DNA of 64,000 nucleotides from NCBI RefSeq assembly GCF_016591975.1, contig NZ_AP024169.1, forward strand, positions 644,001 to 708,000, read 5' to 3'. How positions within the stretch are numbered: the first letter of the stretch is position 1; every line of letters begins with the position of its first letter. This stretch comes from Anaeromicropila herbilytica. GTDB lineage: Bacteria; Bacillota; Clostridia; Lachnospirales; Lachnospiraceae. A program made the translations under genes and the position numbers. Of this stretch, positions 45,601 through 53,429 are shown one piece after another. The notes below the pieces were generated by a model that worked only from the letters and a program-made list of their open reading frames with translations, made no database searches and had not been told where the DNA came from.

Positions 45601-46211
45601 ATTTCCAAATGAATGGTCAGACGGATAAGAAGACAATTCTAAGTATTTCTACGGGAGCAGTAGGTGGAGTACAAATAACGGATAAACATACGGTTATTCT
45701 GGATAATATATCTTTAGTTGAGATTGCAGCACCAAAAAAAGAGGATATTCCTTCTGGCACAGAATTAATTAAAAATGGAAATTTTGCAACACAAAATGAC
45801 GGATGGGTTAATGCTGTTACAGCACCTGGAGATGCAACAGCAGATTTCACTCAAGGTAAAGCAATTTATAATATCTCCAACGTTGGAACAGATGATTGGA
45901 ATATACAGCTAAAACAAGATGATTTGACTCTAGAAAAGGGTGCTAGCTATGAAGTGAAATTTAAAATTAAGTCCAGTGCTCCAAGAACAGTTAAGTACGC
46001 TTTATTGAACCCAAATGATGGATATAAATGGTATGGTGGATCGGATATCCTTCTAGAGAATGATGTACTAAAGGTAATTGATGAGACAATAGTTGTAACA
46101 GAGAATAATGCTAATACAATTTCATTTGTGATTTCTATGGGTAAGATAAAAGATATTGATACTCCAACATCTATAATTGAGATTAGTGATATTAGTATTG
46201 TTAAAAAATAA
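42603..46211 (+). CDS. secreted GH16 beta-1,3-glucanase with Big_2 and CBM4-like modules
   Basis: The 1202-residue protein starts with a signal peptide (cleavage near QAAEK, residue 33). Three Big_2 immunoglobulin-like repeats occupy about 45-295 (recurring SSN.xVATV patterns). The GH16 domain spans about 315-560 with the active site E430-I-D-V-M-E435 (nucleophile E430, acid/base E435). Four CBM4-like modules then follow, beginning near 580, 746, 885 and 1050, each marked by an NGDF/NGEF/NGNF start. GH16 enzymes with the EIDxME site are laminarinases or lichenases; CBM4 modules bind beta-glucans. No sortase or S-layer anchor is seen. GAGGAGG precedes ATG 42603. Confidence 0.92.
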   Translation: MKNKSKAKLIVTLMTFFMACTSILVVLINVQAAEKKVGNIILANIENNMLVLKKGDTWQLKTIIEPSNASNKELIYRTSNKKVATVSKKGKIMAKGYGSAKITIQSADKKEKRTITVKVPEIPVTKVTVSPEEKTITVGNTFLLKATIMPKDASIRNLSYKSSNQNVATVDSKGKVKGINAGCTTITVITLDGKKQTTCKVTVKQKEVKVKSVTLALKSVDLYEGETKELEIEIKPDNATNKNVIWTSSNKEVATITNGLIQAVKEGTSTITAVAADGSGNKAECVVNVKKKLEETQPSQTSESDSNSTANQGYKLVWEDDFNGTKLNTDNWNYEYHDPGWVNNELQKYTDSPDNIYVKDGDLVIKAIKTVDENGTHYTSGRINTQNKHDYKYGRFEVRAKVPSGKGFLPAFWMMPTDENLYGQWPKCGEIDVMEVLGDQTNKSFGTLHFGEPHTQSQGSCTLTNGDFASEFHTYACEWEPSEIRFYVDGKMFYKENDWFSKKTGYGEATYPAPYDQPFYLILNLAVGGSWPGNPDETTNFGDNAELCVDYVKVYQKDSYDENVQKPVKNLVFRDPDLTGNYVINGDFKELESLSDGKNWEYLQTGGGKASAEIADNAIHIKTQDAGSLNYSIQLVEAGLPMIQGYKYRLSFDAYASDNRTIITDITAPDKGYKRYFPDTTVALTADKQHYNYDFDMTDVGDINGRVEFNLGNQGSTADVHISNVRLEKIGTADIPQEIKSVLPDGNYVYNGEFEQGKDRMDYWSVDSKCEGVNASVTNIDNKRELKITMPNTVTSLDQVIVKQDPIAISGNKTYTLSFDAYADGNKSIQSVIDGQSFDTQLTNIKTTYKYKFNTEAGLNGSTLKFLLGQEGSIYIDNVRIQEDSLLINGDFANGMTGFEVYAYNPSDVSYVVDELHENKAACIDINNTGDADWKIQLKQNNITLENGKWYRISLDAKSTKNRKIMYALQKDGSADNDWTPYSGTQVIDLTNDYKTFTCDFQMNGQTDKKTILSISTGAVGGVQITDKHTVILDNISLVEIAAPKKEDIPSGTELIKNGNFATQNDGWVNAVTAPGDATADFTQGKAIYNISNVGTDDWNIQLKQDDLTLEKGASYEVKFKIKSSAPRTVKYALLNPNDGYKWYGGSDILLENDVLKVIDETIVVTENNANTISFVISMGKIKDIDTPTSIIEISDISIVKK

Positions 46212-46228
46212 TTAATAAAAAAATAAAG

Positions 46229-46270
46229 AAAGGTATAAGAACTCAGCTGATGCTGATTTCTTATGCCTTT
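46229..46270 (+). terminator. terminator after GH16
   Basis: Arms 46229-46241 and 46258-46270 (AAAGGTATAAGAA and complement, one G-U) are followed by AT-rich sequence. Confidence 0.7.
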
Positions 46271-46300
46271 ATATATATAGTAAAGAAGATAATCTTTAGT

Positions 46301-46377
46301 GGGGGTATAAGAACGATTCATGAAATTGTTATAATTCCTGGGTGTATAAAAATAAGTCATGAAATTGATATATTTCT
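46301..46377 (+). promoter_or_regulatory. two 39-bp-spaced direct repeats before GH94
   Basis: The first 28 bases of the copies at 46301 and 46340 match at 23 positions. Each contains CATGAAATTG followed by TATA-rich bases (46317-46338 and 46356-46377), which match the AraC-type sites ahead of both lipoprotein genes. Confidence 0.6.
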
Positions 46378-46474
46378 TATGAATATGATTTCATAAAAAA
46401 AAGAATTTATTTAAGATAAAATTGAGAATTATAGTCTGAAAAATGGCATTCAAAAGTTAAAGTAAGGAGTAAAT

Positions 46475-49174
46475 ATGGAGTCGATAAATTTTTTGAATAA
46501 TGAAGGGACATTTTCAGTGAGACAAGCTGAAAATTATAGTCACCTGTATTTCCCAATTGCAGGAGAAGAAGGAATCAAAAGTTCTCTATCACCCAATCTT
46601 GGAGGGGATAGTAAATTAAATCAAAACTCTTTTGTAATAGAACCAGTTAGTGCAGAGAACTTGCATAATAATCGTTCTGGAAGGAACTTTTGGTGCAATG
46701 TTGATGGATGTGGCAGTTGGTCTGTTGTAGGAGTATCTGCTGAAGAAGAATGTCGTAAATTTACCAAGGAGCAGGATGACAGTGAACTTACAGCAGGATT
46801 CATGTGGCAAACTGTGACAAGAACATCACAAAAATATCAACTGAGTGCAAAGGTTACCTCATTTGTACCACTAAAACATAATGTAGAAATTATGCAAGTA
46901 GAAATTCGTAATAATTCAAATCAGCAACAAGTAATAACTCCAATAGCTGCAATACCGTTATATGGAAGAAGTGCTGATAATATCCGAGATCACAGACATG
47001 TTACTTCGTTATTGCATCGAATAACCACTACGGATTATGGAGTTATGGTTAAACCAACAATGTCCTTTGATGAACGCGGACACAAAGAGAATCATATGAT
47101 CTATTATGTGTGTGGAATATCTGGCAATTCTGAGAAACCACAAAGTTTCTATCCTATTGTCGAGGAATATATAGGTGAAGGTGGTAGTTTTACACATCCA
47201 CAAGCAGTTATTTGTAATAAGTCTGGAGAGAATGCAGGACGATATTATGAAGGAAAGGAAGCAATAGGAGGTATACGCTTTGAAACGGTTACATTGAAAG
47301 CAGGGGAAAGCACATCTTATACTATCCTTCTAGGAGCAACAGATTCGTCAGAAGAAATTACAGAATTGATTCAAAAGTGCAATAAAGATGAAAAAGTTAA
47401 AGTGATGTTTAATGAGATGAAGGAATACTGGCAAAGTAAGGTAAATGTTAGATTCTACACAGGAAATAATGGATTTGATAGTTATATGCGTTGGGTTAGT
47501 TTTCAACCAATATTAAGAAGAATATATGGATGTTCCTTTTTGCCATATCATGATTATGGTAAAGGTGGAAGAGGATGGCGTGATTTATGGCAGGATTGCT
47601 TGGCATTATTGATTATGGATCCTACTAATGTACGTCAGATGATTCTTGATAACTATGGTGGAGTTCGAATTGATGGTACAAATGCTACTATTATTGGGGA
47701 AAAACAAGGAGAGTTTATTGCTGACAGAAATAATATAACACGTGTATGGATGGATCACGGAGTATGGCCATTTATTACAACAAAGTTATATATTGATCAG
47801 ACCGGAGATATTGGGATATTGAACCAAGATGTATCTTATTTCAAAGATCAGCAGATTGAGCGAGGATTTGGAAAAGATATAAGATGGAAAGAAAAATATG
47901 GAAATGTTCAGAAGGATATAAAAGGGAAAACTTATTCGGGAAGTGTTTTAGAACATTTGCTTCTTCAGCATCTTTGTGCATTTTATGAGGTTGGTGAACA
48001 TAACCACATTAAACTACGCGGAGCTGATTGGAACGATGCATTAGATATGGCAGAAAAGCATGGGGAAAGTGTAGCGTTTACCTGTGCATATGCAGGAAAT
48101 ATGAAAGAAATTGCATTGTACATGAAAAAAATGAAAGATATTTTGAATATAAGCACAGTTGAGTTGTTAGTAGAAATGAGGATGCTACTACAAGATGATA
48201 TAGAAATTTATGAGAATATCATGGAAAAGCAGGAGCTACTACATAACTATACAATATTGTGCAGACACAATATCACTGGAAAAAAAGTAAAAATAGATAT
48301 TGATAGTATTGTGAGCAGTTTGGAACATAAAGCTGATTGGTTGATGCAAAATATTCGTAAACATGAATGGATTAAGGACTTGGATGGAAATGGCTGGTTT
48401 AATAGTTACTATGATAATGATGGAAAACCAGTAGAGGGTGTATTAAATAATGGCGTTCGTATGATGTTGACCGGACAGGTATTTGCTATTATGAGTGAAA
48501 CAGCACAGAAAGAACAAGTTTCAGCAATATGTAAGAGTGCTGATCGATATCTGTATGAAAAGGAGATTGGAGGATATCGATTAAACACAGATTTTCATGA
48601 ACAGAAGTTTAACTTGGGAAGAATGTTTGGCTTTGCTTATGGAGAAAAAGAAAATGGGGCAGTATTTTCTCATATGACAGTAATGTATGCAAATGCACTG
48701 TATCGTAGGGGATTTGTGAAAGAAGGATATAAAGCTTTACAAACACTTGCTGATACTGCACTAAATTTTGAAACGAGTCGAATCTATCCTGGTATTCCAG
48801 AATATTTTAATTCAAAAGGTAGAGGAATGTATCATTATCTGACTGGAGCAGCTAGTTGGTATATGATAACAATGCTAACAGAAGTATTTGGAGTACGTGG
48901 AGAGACTGGAGAGTTGGTAATAAGGCCAAAGTTGGTAAGAGAACAATTTGATAAAGAAGGCAGGGCATCTGTACAGCTCCTATTTGCAGATAAGAACTTT
49001 ATTATAGAATTTTATAATCCAAACGGACATACATATGGAGAATATCAAATAAAACGAGCTGTTTGTGATAATAATACCGCGCTATATAATTCAGGAATGC
49101 AAGTATGCCTTAGCAGAAAAAAAATAATAGAAATGGATAATAGTATTCATAAAATTATTGTAGAACTTAAGTAA
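46475..49174 (+). CDS. GH94 phosphorylase, probably acting on laminaribiose or beta-1,3-glucans
   Basis: The 899-residue protein has the GH94 layout: N-terminal beta-sandwich, a helical linker and an (alpha/alpha)6 barrel with GGRGWRDLWQD, RGADWNDALDMAEKHGESV (holding the proton-donor Asp region, D518 to D521) and EGVLNNGVRMMLTGQ. Members split beta-glucosides with phosphate to give glucose 1-phosphate. It has no signal peptide, so it acts on imported sugars, and it is longer than the roughly 800-residue cellobiose phosphorylases. Beside a GH16 beta-1,3-glucanase, laminaribiose or beta-1,3-oligoglucan phosphorylase is the best guess; cellobiose or cellodextrin cannot be excluded. Confidence 0.88.
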   Translation: MESINFLNNEGTFSVRQAENYSHLYFPIAGEEGIKSSLSPNLGGDSKLNQNSFVIEPVSAENLHNNRSGRNFWCNVDGCGSWSVVGVSAEEECRKFTKEQDDSELTAGFMWQTVTRTSQKYQLSAKVTSFVPLKHNVEIMQVEIRNNSNQQQVITPIAAIPLYGRSADNIRDHRHVTSLLHRITTTDYGVMVKPTMSFDERGHKENHMIYYVCGISGNSEKPQSFYPIVEEYIGEGGSFTHPQAVICNKSGENAGRYYEGKEAIGGIRFETVTLKAGESTSYTILLGATDSSEEITELIQKCNKDEKVKVMFNEMKEYWQSKVNVRFYTGNNGFDSYMRWVSFQPILRRIYGCSFLPYHDYGKGGRGWRDLWQDCLALLIMDPTNVRQMILDNYGGVRIDGTNATIIGEKQGEFIADRNNITRVWMDHGVWPFITTKLYIDQTGDIGILNQDVSYFKDQQIERGFGKDIRWKEKYGNVQKDIKGKTYSGSVLEHLLLQHLCAFYEVGEHNHIKLRGADWNDALDMAEKHGESVAFTCAYAGNMKEIALYMKKMKDILNISTVELLVEMRMLLQDDIEIYENIMEKQELLHNYTILCRHNITGKKVKIDIDSIVSSLEHKADWLMQNIRKHEWIKDLDGNGWFNSYYDNDGKPVEGVLNNGVRMMLTGQVFAIMSETAQKEQVSAICKSADRYLYEKEIGGYRLNTDFHEQKFNLGRMFGFAYGEKENGAVFSHMTVMYANALYRRGFVKEGYKALQTLADTALNFETSRIYPGIPEYFNSKGRGMYHYLTGAASWYMITMLTEVFGVRGETGELVIRPKLVREQFDKEGRASVQLLFADKNFIIEFYNPNGHTYGEYQIKRAVCDNNTALYNSGMQVCLSRKKIIEMDNSIHKIIVELK

Positions 49175-49192
49175 AGGAAAGTTATGTGTTAT

Positions 49193-49225
49193 GGGTATTC
49201 AATGGAGGTTGAATACCCAGTTTTT
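49193..49225. terminator. terminator between GH94 and AraC copy 2
   Basis: Perfect 10-bp arms (49193-49202 and 49209-49218) with a T-run after them. Confidence 0.85.
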
Positions 49226-49229
49226 ACTT

Positions 49230-49970
49230 TTACCAAGAGGTTCGATAATATTTATCTCGATATTTCTTAGGTGTTAAACCAACTTGATTCTCAAAAGTCT
49301 GAATAAAGTGACTTTGAGAAGAAAAAGATAAGTAATTTGCAATTTCTATCGAAGAAAAATGGGAGTATTTTAATAAGTTCTGCGCTTTCTCAATCTTTTT
49401 TTCTCGTATATAATCACTTATAGCAATCCCAAGTTCCTTTTTAAAAAGCCTAGATAGATAGCTCGCGGATAAATTGGTATGATCAGCAAGATCATTTACC
49501 GTAATTCTATCATGGATATGACTATAGATATAATCCGTACATAATAGGATTGATTTTGATATAATTGCACTATTTTTAAGTAACAACATTTTTCCGGTAA
49601 AATCTAGTACCATATTATCATGAAGTTCTGTGATGGATTGAACTGTGGAGCAAGTATCTAATTTTAATATGTAAAAGTCACTTAATCGATAAGCTTGCTC
49701 TAGTTCCATACCACCTTCTACACAATATCTAGTTATCATTGCAACAGTAATGACAAAGTGATATTTCATATTTGTTAATGAATTCTTAGAGAGTATTCCT
49801 ACACCTTCGAGATCTGAAAAAGCACCTTTTTGACAGTTCTCACGGATATAATTCATATCTCCAGTTTTTACAGCTTGATAGAAGGAGTATTCTTCTTCTA
49901 TAGGCCGGTGCATATTTAATTGCTCATTTTCAATTAATTCTTTTAAATGCCATTCATTTTGTAAACTCAT
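49230..49970 (-). CDS. AraC family regulator of the sugar transporter, copy 2
   Basis: The same length as copy 1 (246 residues) and about 80 percent identical by eye. Differences are spread over the N-terminal domain (HRPIEEEYSFYQ versus HKPIEFEYSFYQ) and the first helix-turn-helix (VNDLADHTNLSASYLSRLFK). The second helix-turn-helix (SIEIANYL.FxSQSHFI) is nearly unchanged. The DNA target is therefore probably shared, while the effector may differ. It is divergent from lipoprotein copy 2. Confidence 0.92.
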   Translation of the reverse strand: MSLQNEWHLKELIENEQLNMHRPIEEEYSFYQAVKTGDMNYIRENCQKGAFSDLEGVGILSKNSLTNMKYHFVITVAMITRYCVEGGMELEQAYRLSDFYILKLDTCSTVQSITELHDNMVLDFTGKMLLLKNSAIISKSILLCTDYIYSHIHDRITVNDLADHTNLSASYLSRLFKKELGIAISDYIREKKIEKAQNLLKYSHFSSIEIANYLSFSSQSHFIQTFENQVGLTPKKYRDKYYRTSW

Positions 49971-50028
49971 TATTTGACCTCATATAATATATGTAATGAA
50001 ATTGTTCATGCATCAGAAAAAATATAAT

Positions 50029-50060
50029 ATAATTATGACATGATTCTGACATTTTTTCAA
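50029..50060 (+). promoter_or_regulatory. AraC-type site, copy 2
   Basis: Conserved at 26 of 32 positions with 38979-39010 in an otherwise diverged intergenic region, and at the same distance (about 93 bases) from the lipoprotein start. Confidence 0.6.
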
Positions 50061-50150
50061 CAAATTTAATATAAGCAAGGTGAAAAATATAATATAATGT
50101 GTCTTGTAAAGGTAGAAAGTAGAAGAAAATTAAAACGGAGGAGATTTATT

Positions 50151-51527
50151 ATGAAGAAAAAATTATTAAGTGTTTTACTTACAACAGTTTTAGTTACTAC
50201 AATGTTTACCGGATGTGGTAATTCAAAAACTTCTTCTGACAAGACAAAAGCAGGGGGAACTGTTAAGACGGAGTCAACATCTGATACAAAAGAGGGGAAA
50301 AAGGTAAATATTTATTGTTGGAACGATGAGTTTAAAAGTCGTTATGAAGCTTATGCAAAAGACCTTGCAGAAAAACATGGGGTAGAGGTTAATTTTGTAA
50401 TTGTAGCGAACGAGAATAATGCATATCAGAATAATCTTGATACAGCATTACAAGCTCAGGAATCAGCAGCAGCAGACGATAAAGTTGATTTATTCTTAGT
50501 TGAAGCAGATTATGCAAGCAAATATACAAAATCTGAGTATGCACTTGATGTAGTTGGTGATGTAGGTCTTACAAAAGAAGATCTTGCTGGCCAATATCAG
50601 TATACAAAAGATATTGTAACTGTAGATGGAGTACAAAAAGGTACTACATGGCAAGCAACTCCAGGGTTATTTGCTTACAGACGTTCTATTGCTAAAAAAG
50701 TTCTTGGAACAGATGATCCAACACAAGTACAAGCAGCTTTAAGCGATTGGAGTAAATTTGATGGGGTAGCAACAAAGATGAAAGATGCTGGCTTCAAGAT
50801 GCTTTCTGGTTATGATGATTCTTACAGAGCATTTTCTAACAATGTTTCTAAACCATGGGTAGATGGTACAAAGATTGTTGTAGATGATAACATTATGAAC
50901 TGGGTAAAACAAACTAAGGATTATACAGATAAAGGATATAACAATAAAACAACACTTTGGGCTCCTGAATGGAGTGCAGATCAAGGACCAGATGGAAAAG
51001 TATTTGGATTCTTCTATTCAACTTGGGGAATTAACTTTACATTACTTGGTAACTCTTTATCAGATGCAAAAGGCAAACAAGAAGTTGGAAATGGTATCTA
51101 CGGAGATTATGCAGTATGTGAAGGACCACAAGCTTATTACTGGGGTGGAACATGGCTTTGTGCTGCAAAAGGTTCAGACAACTTACCATTTATTAAAGAT
51201 TTAATGTATCGTTTAACTTGTGATTCTAAGACAATGAAACAAATCACATTAGATACTCAAGATTATACTAATAATCAAGCAGCTATGGAAGAAATCGCAA
51301 AGAGCGATTATAAATCAGACTTCTTAGGTGGACAAAATCATATCGCTTTATTTGCAGAAGCAGCTAAGAAAATTGACATGAGTAACATCAGTGATTATGA
51401 TCAAGGTTTAAATGAAGCATTCCAACAGTCTATGCATGAATATTTTGAAGGAAATGTTGATGAAAAGACAGCATTAGATAATTTCTATACATCAGCTATG
51501 GAAAAATATCCTGAATTAACAAAATAA
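50151..51527 (+). CDS. sugar ABC transporter substrate-binding lipoprotein, copy 2
   Basis: The signal peptide and lipobox FTGC are the same as in copy 1. ATG 50151 sits behind GGAGGAG; the in-frame ATG 50097 would place 18 unlike residues before the signal and is rejected. The mature protein is near-identical to copy 1 apart from the linker and one surface helix, so both probably bind the same class of oligosaccharide with altered length or linkage preference. Its operon also contains a chemoreceptor-like gene. Confidence 0.93.
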   Translation: MKKKLLSVLLTTVLVTTMFTGCGNSKTSSDKTKAGGTVKTESTSDTKEGKKVNIYCWNDEFKSRYEAYAKDLAEKHGVEVNFVIVANENNAYQNNLDTALQAQESAAADDKVDLFLVEADYASKYTKSEYALDVVGDVGLTKEDLAGQYQYTKDIVTVDGVQKGTTWQATPGLFAYRRSIAKKVLGTDDPTQVQAALSDWSKFDGVATKMKDAGFKMLSGYDDSYRAFSNNVSKPWVDGTKIVVDDNIMNWVKQTKDYTDKGYNNKTTLWAPEWSADQGPDGKVFGFFYSTWGINFTLLGNSLSDAKGKQEVGNGIYGDYAVCEGPQAYYWGGTWLCAAKGSDNLPFIKDLMYRLTCDSKTMKQITLDTQDYTNNQAAMEEIAKSDYKSDFLGGQNHIALFAEAAKKIDMSNISDYDQGLNEAFQQSMHEYFEGNVDEKTALDNFYTSAMEKYPELTK

Positions 51528-51548
51528 TTAATAACATAACAATCATAG

Positions 51549-51598
51549 GTAAAGGGGCTTCTGATTTTTATCGAGAAGAAGAAGGCCCTTTTACTTTT
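51549..51598 (+). terminator. intra-operon hairpin after lipoprotein copy 2
   Basis: Arms 51549-51558 and 51585-51594 pair with one G-U and the tail TTTTGAAA matches copy 1. The loop has changed while the stem is kept, which supports a selected RNA structure. Confidence 0.75.
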
Positions 51599-51625
51599 GA
51601 AATTTATTCGGAATAGGAGAAAAAC

Positions 51626-52549
51626 ATGAAATCTTCTAATGCAAAAAAAAGAAAACATGTAAGTTATACAAAATGGGGATATATCTTTCTAATACCATTC
51701 TTTCTAGTTTATTTTATATTTTCATTTATACCTATGATTTCAACATTTTATTATAGTTTTTTTGAAAACTATATGTCTGGACTTAATGTAATTGGTCCAA
51801 AGTTTGTTGGATTTGATAATTTTGTAAAACTTTTTACCGAAGCGGATTTGCTTAAATATACAGAAAATACATTGATTATGTGGGTTCTAGGTTTTGTTCC
51901 ACAGATCGCAGTTTCATTGCTTTTAGCAGCATGGTTTACCAATACAAGATTAAAACTAAGATGTTCTGGTTTTTTTAAAACCGTTATTTATATGCCAAAT
52001 CTAATAATGGCATCTGCTTTCTCTATGTTGTTCTTTACACTATTTTCTAATAATGGACCAATCAACATGCTATTGATGGATGCAGGAATCTTTAAAGAGC
52101 CATGCCACTTTATGTCTATTACATTAGGTGCTCGTAGTTTGATTGCATCAATGAACTTTTTAATGTGGTTTGGAAATACAACCATATTACTAATGGCAGG
52201 TATGATGGGTATTGATGTTGCATTATTCGAAGCTGCAGAGGTGGATGGAGCAACCTCTTTCCAAGTATTTTCAAAGATCACAATGCCATTATTGAAACCT
52301 ATTATGGCATATGTAATGATTACATCACTAATTGGTGGTTTACAGATGTTCGATTTACCACAGATCTTGACAAACGGAAAAGGTGGACCTGATAGAACAA
52401 CAATGACTTTGATTATGTATTTAAATAATCACCTATTTAGTAAAAACTATGGTATGGCAGGAGCTTTATCGGTTGTAATCTTTATTATTACAGGAGCATT
52501 GAGTATTGTGGTATTTAAGCTATTAACGGATCAGAAGGAGGCGAGGTAA
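51626..52549 (+). CDS. sugar ABC permease (MalF-type), copy 2
   Basis: A 307-residue counterpart of copy 1 with the same EAA loop EAAEVDGATSFQVF. Changes are conservative and lie mostly in the N-terminal tail and in the segment FSNNGPINMLLMDAGIFKEP. It needs an ATPase subunit from elsewhere in the genome. Confidence 0.93.
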   Translation: MKSSNAKKRKHVSYTKWGYIFLIPFFLVYFIFSFIPMISTFYYSFFENYMSGLNVIGPKFVGFDNFVKLFTEADLLKYTENTLIMWVLGFVPQIAVSLLLAAWFTNTRLKLRCSGFFKTVIYMPNLIMASAFSMLFFTLFSNNGPINMLLMDAGIFKEPCHFMSITLGARSLIASMNFLMWFGNTTILLMAGMMGIDVALFEAAEVDGATSFQVFSKITMPLLKPIMAYVMITSLIGGLQMFDLPQILTNGKGGPDRTTMTLIMYLNNHLFSKNYGMAGALSVVIFIITGALSIVVFKLLTDQKEAR

Positions 52550-53416
52550 TTGAATATGAAAAAGCAAGAAAACAGCAGAAATGTCGGTTTGAGTATGAAA
52601 CGAATCATTTGTTATATTGTATTAATTATCTTATCAGTTGCCTGTCTAATACCGTTTTATATGCTATTTATTAACGCAACGAGAGCACATGTTGATATAC
52701 AACGAGGATTTTCAGTTATTCCAGGAAAATTTTTAATGACGAATATATCAAATGTATTAAATAATTCTACTATTTTAATTGTTAGAGGAATGATTAACAG
52801 TCTTATTATTTCTTCATTAACAGTAATTCTTTCGGTCTATTTCTCAGCAATGACAGCATATGCAGTACATGCATATGAGTTTAAGTTAAAGAATTTTGTA
52901 TTTAATTTTATATTACTTATTATGACAATTCCAGCACAAGTTAGTGCTCTTGGTTTTATAAAAGAAATGAACATGATGAATTTGAAAGATAGTTTCATTC
53001 CATTAATTATTCCAGCTATCGCAGCGCCAGCTTGCTTTTTCTTTATGAAGCAATATATGGAAAGCTCAATACCACTAGAAATAGTGGAAGCAGCCAGAAT
53101 TGATGGTTCGAATGAGTTACATACATTCAACTGGGTAATTATGCCTATGATGAAACCAGCACTTGCAGTACAGGCTATTTTTGGATTCGTTGCAACTTGG
53201 AACAATTATTTTACTCCAGCATTAATTTTAACAAGTGCCGAAAAAAAGACATTGCCTTTATGGATTGCATATATCAGAAGTGCGGATTTTACAAAGTTTG
53301 ATATGGGACAACTGTATATGATGATAGCTTTTTCGATATTCCCAGTTATTATTATATATCTTATTCTTTCTAAATTTATTGTTCAGGGTGTTACACTTGG
53401 TGGTGTGAAGGGATAG
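52550..53416 (+). CDS. sugar ABC permease (MalG-type), copy 2
   Basis: A 288-residue counterpart of copy 1, with EAA loop EAARIDGSNELHTFNW. TTG 52550 directly follows the previous stop; ATG 52556 is the alternative. The chemoreceptor-like gene begins 13 bases after its stop with no terminator between, unlike copy 1, which is closed by a long hairpin. Confidence 0.93.
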   Translation: MNMKKQENSRNVGLSMKRIICYIVLIILSVACLIPFYMLFINATRAHVDIQRGFSVIPGKFLMTNISNVLNNSTILIVRGMINSLIISSLTVILSVYFSAMTAYAVHAYEFKLKNFVFNFILLIMTIPAQVSALGFIKEMNMMNLKDSFIPLIIPAIAAPACFFFMKQYMESSIPLEIVEAARIDGSNELHTFNWVIMPMMKPALAVQAIFGFVATWNNYFTPALILTSAEKKTLPLWIAYIRSADFTKFDMGQLYMMIAFSIFPVIIIYLILSKFIVQGVTLGGVKG

Positions 53417-53429
53417 TGGAGATAGATAT

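Larger units (their letters stand above)
49230..53416. repeat. duplicated transporter cassette, copy 2
   Basis: Same gene order and orientation as 38190-42368. Intergenic DNA between AraC and lipoprotein genes has diverged except for the 32-base AraC-type site, while the intra-operon hairpin is kept. Confidence 0.9.

Noticed and set aside
46301..46377. Tandem repeats resembling the start of a CRISPR array
   Set aside because: Only two imperfect copies, no spacers, no cas genes; they match the AraC-type sites instead.
50097..50150. Longer start for lipoprotein copy 2
   Set aside because: It would place 18 residues before the signal peptide and contains the GGAGGAG ribosome site; copy 1 lacks this extension.
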